Assembly: GCA_932294295.1 (NCBI GenBank)
Contig: OW028584.1
Location: 21,979,638 to 22,043,637 of the forward strand
Direction of reading: 5' to 3'
Length of the DNA: 64,000 bases
Source: Alitta virens
Lineage: Eukaryota; Annelida; Polychaeta; Phyllodocida; Nereididae
Position numbers and translations under genes: made by a program. The notes beneath the pieces are model-generated. The model did no database searches. It was given only the letters and a program-made list of their open reading frames with translations, and had not been told where the DNA came from. This document shows positions 1 to 10,533 of this stretch, piece after piece; the first letter of the stretch is position 1; each line of letters opens with the position of its first letter.

Positions 1-410
1 TCTTGGTGTGATTAGTAGCTGGAAATAGGAAACAAGAGTGATGGCACTGGTGTGAGCTGTTAAGCTCCTTCTTGGTAACTACTCCTGAATACTGACTTGA
101 CAATAGTCAGATAATGTTGCACTGCAGCAGATTGACTTCATTTCACACCTGAGATTTATGAAAATAAAAGTGTTGATGTAAATTCATGCTGTTGTAAGCA
201 GCTACGGCCAATCCCTATAGGTTTGTTGTTGCAAATAATTGTTGATCCAGGGAGGGTCTTATATTAATTCTCGTTTTTATGCCACAAAACTGTTTTTAAA
301 TGTGTTATTTTTATGCATTGATAAATACTGTTTTTATACAATATGTTTTGATAACTGGTCTCTCGTAATTCTTTTACAAAATGGCCTTTTATCTAAGTGT
401 TTAAAACCTG

Positions 411-414
<4 letters not shown>

Positions 415-477
<63 letters not shown>
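415..477. repeat. (TA)n microsatellite
   Basis: About 30 uninterrupted TA dinucleotides. The open frame that crosses it is an artefact of the repeat. Confidence 0.95.
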
Positions 478-480
<3 letters not shown>

Positions 481-1002
481 AAAAGGTGAGACTATAATAA
501 ACTTTTTTGACTTTGACTATGGTAAAATGTGGGCCAGAAGGTATTGCAACAAGTCTGAAAATTTTGATTTAGTGGCCCTCTCTCCACCCACTTGTTCACT
601 GTTTGCTTTGAACCCCCACTTGCATATGTCACATGGTCAGTTGGGGTGGGTTTTTTGGACTCAGTGTAGTCAGTTTGATTAAACAAGCAGTAACACTTAA
701 TTTACTTAGTCTACATGCGCTATAGATATATTATACAAATAGCGGATAACAGCCACAACATAAATTTATTTCAATACAGAAGCACAATTCATGCTTTAGT
801 TGATACAATGTAGGTACTGTGAATTTTAATAAACAATAATAACAGCAGAGTTCTTCGAAAGTTAAAGATCATCCGCTTTGATTAACCTACAGTTAGTTTC
901 ATAAAATACGTTCGACTCTAGCTGTCTGTAGCGACCTGTACGTGGCTGTGGTCTAAACATCCTAAAGCCAGCTGCTTCTCTCCACTTCTATAGCTACAAT
1001 GT

Positions 1003-1112
1003 AATAATCAGCTAACATCCATCACCAGATAAATATAAGAAATTAATCTAACATATCATAAATATGTACTTTTAGACTCGGTTTGGAGTAGCCAGCTATG
1101 AGAGCTTTGTCT
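1003..1112. repeat. Local duplication, copy 1 (partner 1981-2094)
   Basis: About 110 bp, from aataatcagct to tatgagagctttt, recurs with few changes at 1981-2094. A second short match (1302-1330 with 1950-1978) sits beside it, so part of the intron was duplicated and rearranged. Confidence 0.8.
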
Positions 1113-1156
1113 AGTGTCAATTTGATGGGCTGTTTTTAATATGAAACTAACTATAC

Positions 1157-1278
1157 CTCCATGTCAGCTCCATATTCCAGCAGTGCTAACTCCTCATCAG
1201 TGAGGACCCCATACCATGGAGATGAACCATCAATTACTATTTCTGTGGTGATAGATGAGTAGATGACTTCAATCTCCT
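1157..1278 (-). CDS. MINPP-like phosphatase, coding exon 2 (partial gene)
   Basis: Short internal exon of the phosphatase that starts at 3413. It opens after a CAG acceptor (intron AG at 1279-1280) and closes at a GAG|GTATAG donor. Its first two bases complete the split codon left by exon 1 (phase 1), giving EEIEVIYSS, and it reads open for 40 codons to a phase-0 end. The translation contains SPWYGVLTDEELALLEY, which lines up with the SPW...LEY stretch of animal MINPP1, at the correct distance after RHGTR. The remaining exons, including the catalytic HAE-type histidine motif, were not found in 1-1156 and should lie beyond the left edge. Confidence rests on phase agreement plus family similarity recalled without a search. 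Confidence 0.72.
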
Positions 1279-1823
1279 CTGAAAGGATAAATGTAACTTA
1301 ATTTGATGGACAAATTGGTGTTTTTAATTCTGTATGCTCAGTATCCAACTTAGGTGAGCATACCACATTAACAATGACTAAAGACGGCCATGGAATTCAT
1401 TTATTTCAAATTGGGTTGATTGTGTTTATGGCTAGTTGCAGCTTATTACAGCTGTAGCTCTATAGAGTTGGAATCACTGATCGCAGACAGAAAAAGATGT
1501 AATGTTCACTGATTTATTGTGTCTTTCTCTCATGGTAAACCATTCTAAACCAGATAAATTATGACACTTATTGCTTGCTCTGCTATCAAATAGATTTTCT
1601 CAATACAAATGACAAAGTGGAAGTGAGGAAATGCATTGCATTTATGAGCCAGTAACAAAAAGCTGTGAAACACTTACACTTGGATTGGTATCAGTAACAG
1701 AAACGTGTGAAGTAGCATTAATGTGAAACTGTCACACAGCTTCAACTATTTAACTTCGTGAAACACTGTCTAATGTTTCATCATTGATAAGGCTAAATCA
1801 TAGGACAGAAAGCTATAAATGAA

Positions 1824-1953
1824 GGTGGGTGGTGGATTAGGGCTTTACGTCTTGTATTTTTGCACCTGTTGGGCTAATTAGAACAGGCAGGGACCAATGG
1901 CAATGGGATGATGGATGAAACAGCCATCCAACTTAGGCTCGACCGGGAATCGA
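1824..1953 (-). mobile_element. tRNA-derived SINE (family A), 5'-truncated copy
   Basis: Reverse complement of the body of the full SINE at 39219-39412, from GGTCGAGCCTAAGTTGGATG to the accc-rich tail. The A-box half of the tRNA-like head is missing. Confidence 0.85.
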
Positions 1954-1980
1954 TGGACAAATTGGTGTTTATATTTCTGA

Positions 1981-2094
1981 CTAATAATCAGCTTACATCC
2001 ATCACCAGATAAATATAAATGTAAGAAATTAATCTAACATATCATAAATATGTACTTTTAGACCAGGTTTAGAGTAGCCAGCTATGAGAGCTTT
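1981..2094. repeat. Local duplication, copy 2 (partner 1003-1112)
   Basis: Partner of 1003-1112, with a 4-base difference in length. It lies directly next to a reverse-strand SINE fragment in the MINPP intron. Confidence 0.8.
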
Positions 2095-2692
2095 TTTTTT
2101 TGCTCTTTTTTTAATCATTATTAATAATTTGTTCAGTGCACATTACATCTTGTTCTGTCTGACTCAGTGGTTGCAGCCCCTCCATAAATGAAAGGAAATT
2201 TTGAATTTGCTCATTATTTGGATGATGCATACTTGAATTCTTCAATAAGGTTTAACGGAGAGGGTTGTATCATGATAATATAATGGATTAACATGTGGTT
2301 AAACATAAAGGGATATTGATCTTGTGAATTTACTGTTATACAGTTACTGTAATTATGTTAAGAAAGAAGGGCATTTCATTGCAAACCAAATGTACCACAT
2401 GGGGTAAAGAATATCAATCATTCTGTGCATGTACTCGAGGCGCGGACATTATTTTAATTTATTCCAGTTAGTGTTGGTTTGTTGGTGGTCCCTCAGCAGT
2501 GATGACATGATCATCTTAGAAGGGTCACCCTGCTCAATGTTTGTGAAATGAAAATACTTAATTTGTTAGTTTTTTATATCATAGTGGGCAAAATGATATG
2601 AATCTGAATTGTCTTAAGTGAGACGGAGAACTTATAAAACTGACGGCCTTTACCGAAAGTTAATAGGTAATAAGTCAAATAATTATACTTAC

Positions 2693-3413
2693 CAAATGTT
2701 AGGGTAACACCGTCCAGATCCAATCTTGCTGTTACATCTTGAGCAATTTGTTGTAAGCGAGGACTTTCATAATAGTTGTCAATTTCTATCAGTGCTTCAT
2801 CGTTGTCCTCAACTTCTTGGATATACTTGTCACAGGTATCGTAAAATCTGAGAATGTCATCTCTGTTGACCAGAGGATCAGTGAGATTTGTTCCTAAAGT
2901 GGCTGAGAAACCTGCTTGGAAGGCAAGACCACTGTGGATGGTTCTTATTTGGTTTGTCGCCATGTAGTCAAGGTCAGCGGTTGTGATTCCTTCAAAGTAG
3001 GACCTGTATCTTTGGGCAACTCTGGAGCCCAGGCCATACAGCTCTTGCCTACCTTCTTCAATTAGCATACTTTCATCCTCTAGTGCAAAGGGAGGTTGCC
3101 AGTTGTTCAAACTGGCAAACTCAGGATTGCGAACAGCTCCTCGGATTCTGGATGCCAGATCGAGAAGAACGCTGATATCACCATCTCCCGGATTTCTCGT
3201 TCCGTGTCTGTACAAGACATCTACTGATATCGGCTGGCAAACTGATGGTGCATAATCTAGTCCTGTTGTGGAATCAATGATGATCTGCCATTCTGTTTCA
3301 TTATGAGCCAGAGCATATGTAGTCTTCGTAGCGTAAGTTGTCGAACCATAGCGGTCTTCCAAAGCTGATGATGTTACGAACAACGAGACTACTATTGTTA
3401 CTAATTGCAACAT
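2693..3413 (-). CDS. Multiple inositol polyphosphate phosphatase-like, coding exon 1
   Basis: First coding exon of a secreted or ER-lumenal histidine phosphatase of the MINPP1 branch, which removes phosphates from inositol phosphates such as phytate, InsP6 and InsP5. The ATG at 3411-3413 opens a hydrophobic signal peptide (residues 1-17). RHGTRNP at residues 69-75 is the phosphate-binding histidine-acid-phosphatase motif. MINPP-type features follow: GRQELYGLGSRVAQRY, then NQIRTIHSGLAFQAG. A TTTG|GTAAGT donor ends coding after 240 codons plus one base. Reading on past it to 2574 is intronic, so that tail is not protein. The family is usually about 450-490 residues; 281 codons are visible here in two exons. 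What is seen: motif, signal peptide, splice site. Enzyme activity is inferred from the family. Confidence 0.85.
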
Positions 3414-3473
3414 TTTGTGTTGCTGTGCTTATTGAAAATTGTATGACCTCTGTATTATACTGTGAGGTGATCT

Positions 3474-3481
3474 CTTTTATA
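3474..3481 (-). promoter_or_regulatory. TATA box of the MINPP-like gene
   Basis: On the minus strand TATAAAAG lies about 60 bp upstream of the ATG at 3413. That spacing puts the expected start of transcription near 3445-3450 and gives a short 5' untranslated leader without a further intron. Confidence 0.55.
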
Positions 3482-3499
3482 TGCATCTAGCCACACGTT

Positions 3500-4512
3500 G
3501 AATTGTGTCAGTCTATAAATGATGCAAAGATTAAATTACACTAGGTACTTGGCATGAGTGATCTTAATGTATTTTTATCATTATGTAATCATTTTAATGA
3601 TTGCATTCATCCAGTGATTTCTAGATGAGGAATTAATATGTTATACATTTTAAATCCTGTTGGGCTATTTTTTTTTAAATATTGCAACTATAATATGAAA
3701 TATAAGTTTATTTTACAGATTGCAAGTAATTACTTGGAATTTGCTAGAAAATCGCCTGTTGATAAAACTTTTACATTTGTCACAATTTGGCAATAATTTG
3801 ATGTGAATGAAACAGATGCTTAAACAAATCAAACATTTCACTTATGGTAGCTTTGTAAATAGTTGCTGCTTTCCCAGTCATCACTTATGGGTATCCATGG
3901 TTATGATAATAATCAGTTAAAGTTCATGGACAATCAAAATCAAACTCTAGTAGTCCGTAGTACCATAGATGAATCTACATAGCATTATAAAAACCTATAT
4001 ACCGAACACTATGTAATTCTAAAGTTATACGAATTCTCGTCACGGCAAATTAGGCGGGGTTGCTGGAGCGTAACTAGGTCAAATGTAGCCCTGGGGATCC
4101 ATGTGAGCATGGGTCACGGTGAAAAACCTTGAGATTCTTACATAATGGTTTGGACAATTGGGATTACTTGCATTATCATATGATTATTTCTTTGACTCGA
4201 AGTTGTTACATAGACAATTATCTGATAGCCCATAATTGATTAACGTCATCTAACATGAAATCATCATGTGAAGTCCAGGGAACAGATTTTTTGACAGAGA
4301 AACCCTTTTAGCAGTATAGGGTTCTCTCTCATTTCTCTGTCTTAAGAGGTGAGCTGGTGGATTGTTTTAATACTGTTGTAATCCAGTCACTGTTTGGGGA
4401 GCAAGTGAGAGGGTCCTAGAATGGTGTAGGACTGGTTCACTAAGCATGTAAATGGTCGGTTATTAGGCGGATTTTGGAAATAATAGTACTTTCGAGAAAA
4501 ATGGCAAAAATA
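3500..4512. other. Intergenic, nothing recognised
   Basis: AT-rich upstream region of the MINPP-like gene. I found no ORF, RNA gene or clear repeat. Confidence 0.5.
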
Positions 4513-4945
4513 TTAGTGATGTGGACTGGACCAGGGGTGGTCCGGAATTTTCAAAAGTGGTCCGGTCCTGGTCAGTTCCAGGGATGAGCGGTCCGGATCG
4601 AGGCAGTCCATCGACATAACAGTTGTTTCACCAAATAAAAAATACTGGTTCTTGTTTAACATAATTTGATGTAGGGAAATATAAGTACTGACAGGCAGGA
4701 CAGACTAATAATTTCATTACTGCAATATTTATTTATGTAAAACAAAGAAACCGTCAATCAATCAGGAAAGATTAATAACTGAAACAAACCAAGATGACAA
4801 ACATCTGGTGTATAATAAATTCAACATGCAATGTTTGGACCGCTGGTCCGGGGGTCATCGGACTGGTCCGGTATTTTTGTGGTGGTCCAGTTATTTTGTG
4901 GTCCGGGGTCGGACCGGTGCGAGGCGGTTCAATCCACATCACTAA
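4513..4945. mobile_element. TIR element rich in GGTCCG motifs
   Basis: The left end TTAGTGATGTGGACTGGACC pairs with the inverted right end GGTTCAATCCACATCACTAA. The subterminal zones carry many copies of GGTCC/GGACC in both orientations. I see no clean target-site duplication. The open frames in it are non-coding. Non-autonomous DNA transposon, family unknown. Confidence 0.7.
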
Positions 4946-5010
4946 AAAAAGGCTATTTTCATATTTCATCGATTTTATGGCTACTGGCCTTGAATGCAGC
5001 CCCACCTCAG

Positions 5011-5025
5011 TGCCCCTGGTGGCCA
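5011..5025 (-). promoter_or_regulatory. CTCF-like motif
   Basis: The minus strand reads GGCCACCAGGGGCA, very close to the CTCF core CCACCAGGGGGCGC. It is a sequence match only. Confidence 0.35.
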
Positions 5026-5900
5026 ATATAAGAACCTCCTTGTCAGTTAGGTTCCTCCCCCAAACAGTGAAGATTCTGACATGTTTAACACTAACATACG
5101 ACTTTGGTGACCTCTAAATGTCATTAATTAAAACATCCATTCAATCTTTCATTCATTCTGGAATGGAGTGGTTATTCAGAATGGTCAATGATTGCAATGG
5201 AAATATATTCGAGCGGGAAAAATAGCAGGAAATGTCGCAAATTGGATCCAAACTTGTCAGATACCAAGAACTGGACCGATTTGTTCAGTTTACTGGAAAA
5301 TTAACCATGTGACTTAAAATGTGTTAATTGCACTTGAGCTTTGTAGAGAGCATGTCACCAAGTGTGCCCAGCGTAAATTGTGTTTTAAAATGCAATTAGA
5401 ACCCTACCAGGTTTGACATCCATCTGCTATGATCATATGATATTTGCATTTAGCTACAAAAACGCATTAAGCAAGTCACAATTATTTTGCGATCTTTCTC
5501 TCATTGTTTTATTGAAAGCATGTCAGCAGTCTGAGGCCTCAACATAAATTTTATAAACTTGTTTGTTTCTCTGTCATGAGAGCCGTCACGTCTAGTTTCT
5601 TATACATTGAAGCATATAGCTATGAAATGCTCTGTCTGATTGGCCAATAAAGGTGAAAGTTGTGGCTTTGTATGCTAAGATGGTGACGTCTCAGAGGAGT
5701 GACGTCATCAGCAGCAGTCTTCTCAAGCCTTTTTTTCTCTCTTATTTTTGTGGGCAATGAGATGGTCCCTGGCAAGTTGGCTCAGAAATGATGTTGTGTC
5801 ACTGTGTCTTGCTTACAAGAGTGGGGATCATCTCAAAAGTAAATCATTCCATTATATAGGTAAATTTGTCTTCCTTTTTGTAACCGGGAGGCACATCATC

Positions 5901-6536
5901 GGACTTTGTCATGGTTGAGCGATAATGGTCGCCATTGAGCAATGATTGAGCATGTTGTTGAGTTCAGCAAATCAGTTGTAATTGATCAACTAGTTCAGAA
6001 ACGCAATGTACAAGTCCCAGAACTGAATAAAATGATCTATCCTAGTGTCCTATAGTTCAGTTACTGGGCGGATTTTGCCGAAAAGGCTCCATACTGGAGA
6101 AAATGACAGAATTCCGTTTTAGAGCCCGACATATTAGTTCTGAAAACGACCGCTTTGAGCGTTAGCTTCATGATTGCTGCAATCGCAGCACCCCTGGTGG
6201 TTGACATCTAAATTACATTTCCTCATTGATCCAATTGACTGGAATAGTTTTGAAAAAGTTAGTGGCTTCACAGGTGTTAATGGCAATTGGGGTAGTACAG
6301 AGTGTAGCTGAATAGGTCACTCCTCACAGGTGTCAATTAAGTCAGAATTGCAATTAGCAGTAACAACAATAGAGAATTGGATTTATTGTTGCATCTGTTG
6401 GGAATCTATCTCTGCCATGGTCAGATATATGTGTCAGTGAGAATCTTTCAAAATTTCAGCTATTCACTTTCCTTTAATTGAAGAGACACATTCAACCTAT
6501 CTATTCCTCCGTCATGAGAGCCGTCAGGTCTAGTTT
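5901..6536. repeat. Dispersed ~600-bp repeat, copy 1
   Basis: Runs from ggactttgtcatggttgagc to tcatgagagccgtcaggtct. It aligns over nearly its whole length with 9944-10533 and over its first ~400 bp with 7689-8085. There are no coding frames and no obvious TIRs. The mid-region carries CCCCTGGTGG, a CTCF-like core, at 6191-6200. A solo match to its last 30 bases occurs at about 5570-5600. Confidence 0.85.
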
Positions 6537-6634
6537 ATTGATTGCTGTATATTAATGTAAGGGCTAATCCCAGGCTGACTGAGTCACCCACCCTCAGGTC
6601 ATGGTTTTGTTACGTATCTGGGAATGAATAAAAC

Positions 6635-6788
6635 GAAATAATATCTTGTTCTAACGCAATAACATCTTGTTCCAACGGAAAAAGATTTCGTTCTAACAAG
6701 AAAAGATCTTGTTCCAACGAGATGATATCTCATTCCAATGAGATAATATCTTGTTACAACAATTTATTATCTCGTTGGAACGAGATAT
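6635..6788. repeat. 21-22-bp degenerate tandem repeat
   Basis: Seven units of the type ataatatcttgttccaacga. The last unit, atctcgttggaacgagat, is self-complementary, so the array can fold into hairpins. Confidence 0.85.
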
Positions 6789-6839
6789 TACACTCTATCT
6801 TGTTGATACCATTTTGTCTCAATGCTACCAGGTCTGAAA

Positions 6840-7000
6840 GTTAGCCAGCTTATATGACCAGCTGCCAGAGGCAGAGGTAATGATGAGATTATAAGGCTTG
6901 GAGTTCACACCTTGTTACAAATTTACCTCATGGGTGGGGTCTTTTATTTGCCTCAGCATAGACACCGAGTATAAGGCACCCTCAATTTAACATCTCATGC
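6840..7000 (-). mobile_element. SINE (family B) body fragment
   Basis: Carries the family-B body ttacctcatgggtggggtct ... agcatagacaccgagtataa, also present at 8477-8548, 42030-42110 and, in reverse, 8086-8150 and 26093-26150. The orientation is set by the copy at 8470-8692, whose tRNA-like head is on the minus strand. Confidence 0.6.
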
Positions 7001-7002
7001 AA

Positions 7003-7088
7003 TTGGCATCTACCTACCTATTATCTATCTATCCATCTATCTATCCATCCTATCTATCTATCTATCCTATCTATCCCATCTATCTATT
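7003..7088. repeat. (TATC)n-type microsatellite
   Basis: Imperfect tetranucleotide array of ctac, tatc and catc units. The ORF running through it is spurious. Confidence 0.9.
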
Positions 7089-7688
7089 CACCATCCAACA
7101 CACTCTGCAGCCATCCAACATAGACACATGTTGGATGACAAGGAAGCATTCTGATTGGCTCACAGCAGCTGCACAAGCTGTCCTTATTATATTATTTAGA
7201 GCACAGTAGACCAAAATCATACAGATTACTTTTCTGTGTTAAAATGAAAAAAAGTTGCCGCTTAATAATAAAAAAACATCTCAACTTAAAATTGAAATAT
7301 GCTAAAGTAGCCCAAAAATGAAGCCGCCAGCTTAATGAAAGCACTTGCATGTGCTGCCCTCTGATGAAAAATATTAGGTTGTGGGCCAATCACACACCAG
7401 TATACAAATAATGGTAAGCCCTGCTCTGATTGCACTCAATCGACAGAATCATACATCAGTAAAAGGCATATCTTAAACATTATTTATGCATTTTGGAAAC
7501 AGTAACCAAGGAGTTTAGTAAAAAAAGAGGTTAGTTAAAAACAAGTTTCTAAATTCACCCACAGTTCCTTGTTTGAAATGGCTGCCCGCTTGCCTAATTA
7601 ACAAACCGGAAAGACAGAATATAAAACTGTCAACGAATCAGAAAATACATTATTGACGAAGGCATGTCAGTGGCCTCAGTCTATGTTT

Positions 7689-8085
7689 GGACTTTGTCAT
7701 GGTTGAGCGATAATGGTCGTCATTGAGCAATGATTGAGCATGTTGTTGAGTTCAGCAAATCAGTTGTAATCGAACAACTAGTTCAGAAACGCAATGTCCA
7801 ATTCCAGAACTGAATAAAATGATCTACCTTAGTGTCCTTTAGGTCGGTTACTGGGCAGATTTTTGCCAGAAAGGCTCCATACTGGAGAAAATGACAGTAT
7901 TCTGTTCGTTTTATAGCCCGACGTATTAGTTCTGAAAATGGCCGCTATGAGCGCTTGCGTCGTGATTGCTGCGATCGCGGCGCCCCTGGTAGTTGACATC
8001 TGAATTACATTTCCTCATTGATCCTTTTGATTGGAATAGTTTTGAAAAAGTTAGTGGACTCACAGGTGTTAATGGCAATTGGGGA
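7689..8085. repeat. Dispersed ~600-bp repeat, copy 2 (3'-truncated)
   Basis: Same order of blocks as copy 1, including the atcgcggcgcccctggta core at 7970-7990. The homology stops at ggcaattggggaag, where a SINE-B type segment begins. Upstream flanking gcctcagtctatgt is shared with copy 3, so the true start may be about 20 bp earlier. Confidence 0.8.
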
Positions 8086-8325
8086 AGACATGTCTATTAG
8101 CTGGGGCAAGTAAAAAACCCCACCTGTGGGTAAATGGGTAATGTAGTATGCAATCTTGGCATCATCATCGCATCTTATAATTCCTATAGCTGCTGATTTG
8201 TAATCTGACTGAGCTTCAGACAATGACATACACATGTATTAACTATAGTACATGGACCTCACACGTGATTTAAAGCTATTTAAGTACTATATGAAGGGAG
8301 CACACTTCCTGGCCAACATTCTTTG

Positions 8326-8372
8326 CCACTAGAGGGCATGTTGGTCTACCTCTAAGTTGTGCTGCCCTCTAT
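8326..8372. promoter_or_regulatory. Pair of convergent CTCF-like cores
   Basis: CCACTAGAGGGCA on the plus strand and, about 20 bp on, TATAGAGGGCAGCA on the minus strand. Both fit the CCNSYAGRKGGCRS core. A further minus-strand match lies at 7345-7362. Confidence 0.3.
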
Positions 8373-8469
8373 ATAGTTAGATAGATAGATAGATATAGAA
8401 ATAGCAGCACTCTAAGGCAAGTTTTTGCCGCTATCGAGGGTTGATTGAGGAGGTGAAAGAGATCGAGGA

Positions 8470-8692
8470 AGAATACTCATGTTACACATTTACCCCATGG
8501 ATGGGATTGTTTACTTGCCTCAGCATAGACATTGAGTACAAAGGACCGCCAATTTAAGGTCTCATCCAAACAACTTCCTGCTGGGATGTAGCTCATGAAG
8601 AGTGCCTGGGCCGGGGATCGAACCAAAGACCTTCGGCAGAGCTGGCCAATGTGGAATTGGTGGATGCCTTAACCATTAGTATGATTAGGCCA
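8470..8692 (-). mobile_element. tRNA-derived SINE (family B), with head and body
   Basis: On the minus strand the head shows an A-box-like TGGCCTAATCATACTAATGG and a B box GGTTCGATCCC (about 8612-8622), followed by the family-B body to 8477. It is a SINE rather than a tRNA gene because the arms do not pair as a cloverleaf and the body is repeated elsewhere. Confidence 0.75.
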
Positions 8693-9602
8693 CAGTCAAA
8701 ATTTTTCATAGTGAGCTAACTTCGAGGTCACAGAATCCTCATGGAGAGCTCACCTGGTGAGGTCACTGTGAGCTAAAAGTGCTTCCTCATAGTGACCTCA
8801 CACTGTGAGGTCACAGTATGACCTCTCTGTAAGCTAACTGTGAGCTGATCATGTGTAATCCTATGTTTCTGCAACAATCCCATCCCATGGTAGCTCTGAG
8901 CAATTAAGCTGTTTAACTTTGTTGCAACTAATGATGAACTAAAACAAAAAACTCCAAGAACACCCTTCTTCATGATTGTCCCAAGCTGGGTTTGAACCCT
9001 ATAACCTACTACCTACCTACCTAATCTAAGCCTAGCAATCTTACACCCTAAAAACTACACCAGCCAGTCCTAAGAAACTAGGTAGCCTCGTATTGGTATA
9101 ATAAAACAAAATTAATAAGTGGGAATAGTATTAAAATATAATTCATATCTATTGGTGAATTGGTTATGTGATGACAGTTACTTATAAAAGTGGTATAAAC
9201 TTCAATAGAGATCATCCCATTTTTGGCATGAGTAATTTGTTATCAGATATTTAAAAAAAGTTTAAAAAGTAAAAGAAGTGAGAATTGAACTCACACAGGA
9301 AGCAAACATGCTAACCGTTACATCACAATGCCATTGCTCCTGGTGATGATTAGAAAGGATCACAATTAATCAGCAGTTCTATTTATAGTTTCTGTTATTA
9401 GCTGGCCAGTAATCAATGGGCTTGCAATACCATCTGTGGTGGGTCAGACAGCTGACCTCACAGTTAGCTCACACTAAACTCACAGTAGTGAGATCACCAC
9501 ATGAACTCATCATGATTTCACTGTGATGTTTCATGTGTGACATCACAAGATGAGGTTCTGGTGAGGTCACAGTGACCATGACATGAGCTCACTTCTTGAC
9601 TG
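8693..9602. mobile_element. 910-bp element with GTGAGGTCAC subterminal repeats
   Basis: The left end CAGTCAAAA matches the inverted right end CAGTCAAGAAG, and the direct repeat GGCCA flanks it (8688-8692 and 9603-9607). Both 150-bp ends are packed with variants of GTGAGGTCAC/GTGAGCTCAC in both orientations, as in transposase-binding subterminal repeats. The interior has no transposase frame and holds two tRNA-like B-box segments (about 8985-9065 and 9270-9345, minus strand). Confidence 0.6.
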
Positions 9603-9943
9603 GGCCAGCTGCTATAATTTTGTTAATTTTTGTGAAAAAGGATTTAAATAACACACATTAGCTACATTACACTCATAGCGAAACCTTTGGCTACTCATAT
9701 GATTGCTAAGGTGAAGTATCATTGGATATTGTGGCTAAGTTAGGTGTGATAATTAACAGGGGTACATTGTAGCTTATCATGCTTATTGTGGTGACATATT
9801 GTACCATTTGTTTTATTTTGGACCAAATTAGATTTTTTTTGATAATTGATAGGATTTTTGTGAACAATATTTGATTATGATTTACGTTAATTAGGTATTT
9901 ATTGATATTGATGGAGGAACGGTAGTGCCTCCGTCTATGTACA

Positions 9944-10533
9944 GACTTGGTCATGGTTGAATGATATGGTCATATTTGAGCGATGATTGAGCGATGATTG
10001 AGTTCAGCTCTCAACTTCAGCAGTTCAATTGTAATGGATCAACTGGTTCAGAAATGCAATATAGAGGTCCCAGATCTGTTTAAAATGATCTTGTGTAGTA
10101 TCCTATAGTTCGGTTATTAGGCGGATTTTGCCAGAAAGAGTCCCTTTGAAAATTACAGAAATCCCTCCTTTTCAGTGTCCAATATGTTAGTTCTGCAAAA
10201 AGGCCGCTATGAGCACTAGCGTCGCGATTGCCGCTATCGCCCCCTGGTGGTTGACATTTGAATTACATTAATTGGAACTAGGATAGTTCAGAGTGTAGCT
10301 GGATAGGTCACTCCTCAGAAATGTCAATTAAGTCAGAATTGCAATTAGCAGTCACAGGCCTAGTAACAACAATAGAGAATTGGATTTATTGTTGCATTTG
10401 ATGGGATTCTATCTCAGGCGTGGTCAGAAATATGTGTCGGTGAGACTCTTGAAAATTCTCAGCTATTCACTCTTTAATTGAAGAGACCCATTCAACTTAT
10501 CTATTCCTCCGTCATGAGAGCTGTCCGGTCTAG
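9944..10533. repeat. Dispersed ~600-bp repeat, copy 3
   Basis: Near full-length copy ending tcatgagagctgtccggtct. The core CGCCCCCTGGTGG at 10238-10250 is the best CTCF-like site among the three copies. It lacks about 45 bp near 10262 compared with copy 1. Confidence 0.85.

Larger units (their letters stand above)
1..1156. other. No gene seen; presumed MINPP intron sequence
   Basis: Apart from the TA microsatellite I see no convincing exon. If the MINPP gene continues leftward, as its open phase-0 exon end requires, this is intron. Confidence 0.5.

Noticed and set aside
239..682. 147-codon open frame with a long IYIYIY stretch
   Set aside because: It is the translation of a (TA)n microsatellite and starts from TTG; no splice or promoter support.
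2574..2692. C-terminal extension of the phosphatase open frame
   Set aside because: It follows a consensus GTAAGT donor, and the next family-matching sequence continues in exon 1157-1278.
6635..10533. CRISPR-like array or prokaryotic operon
   Set aside because: Repeats are degenerate tandem or dispersed without spacers, and the genes are spliced eukaryotic ones.
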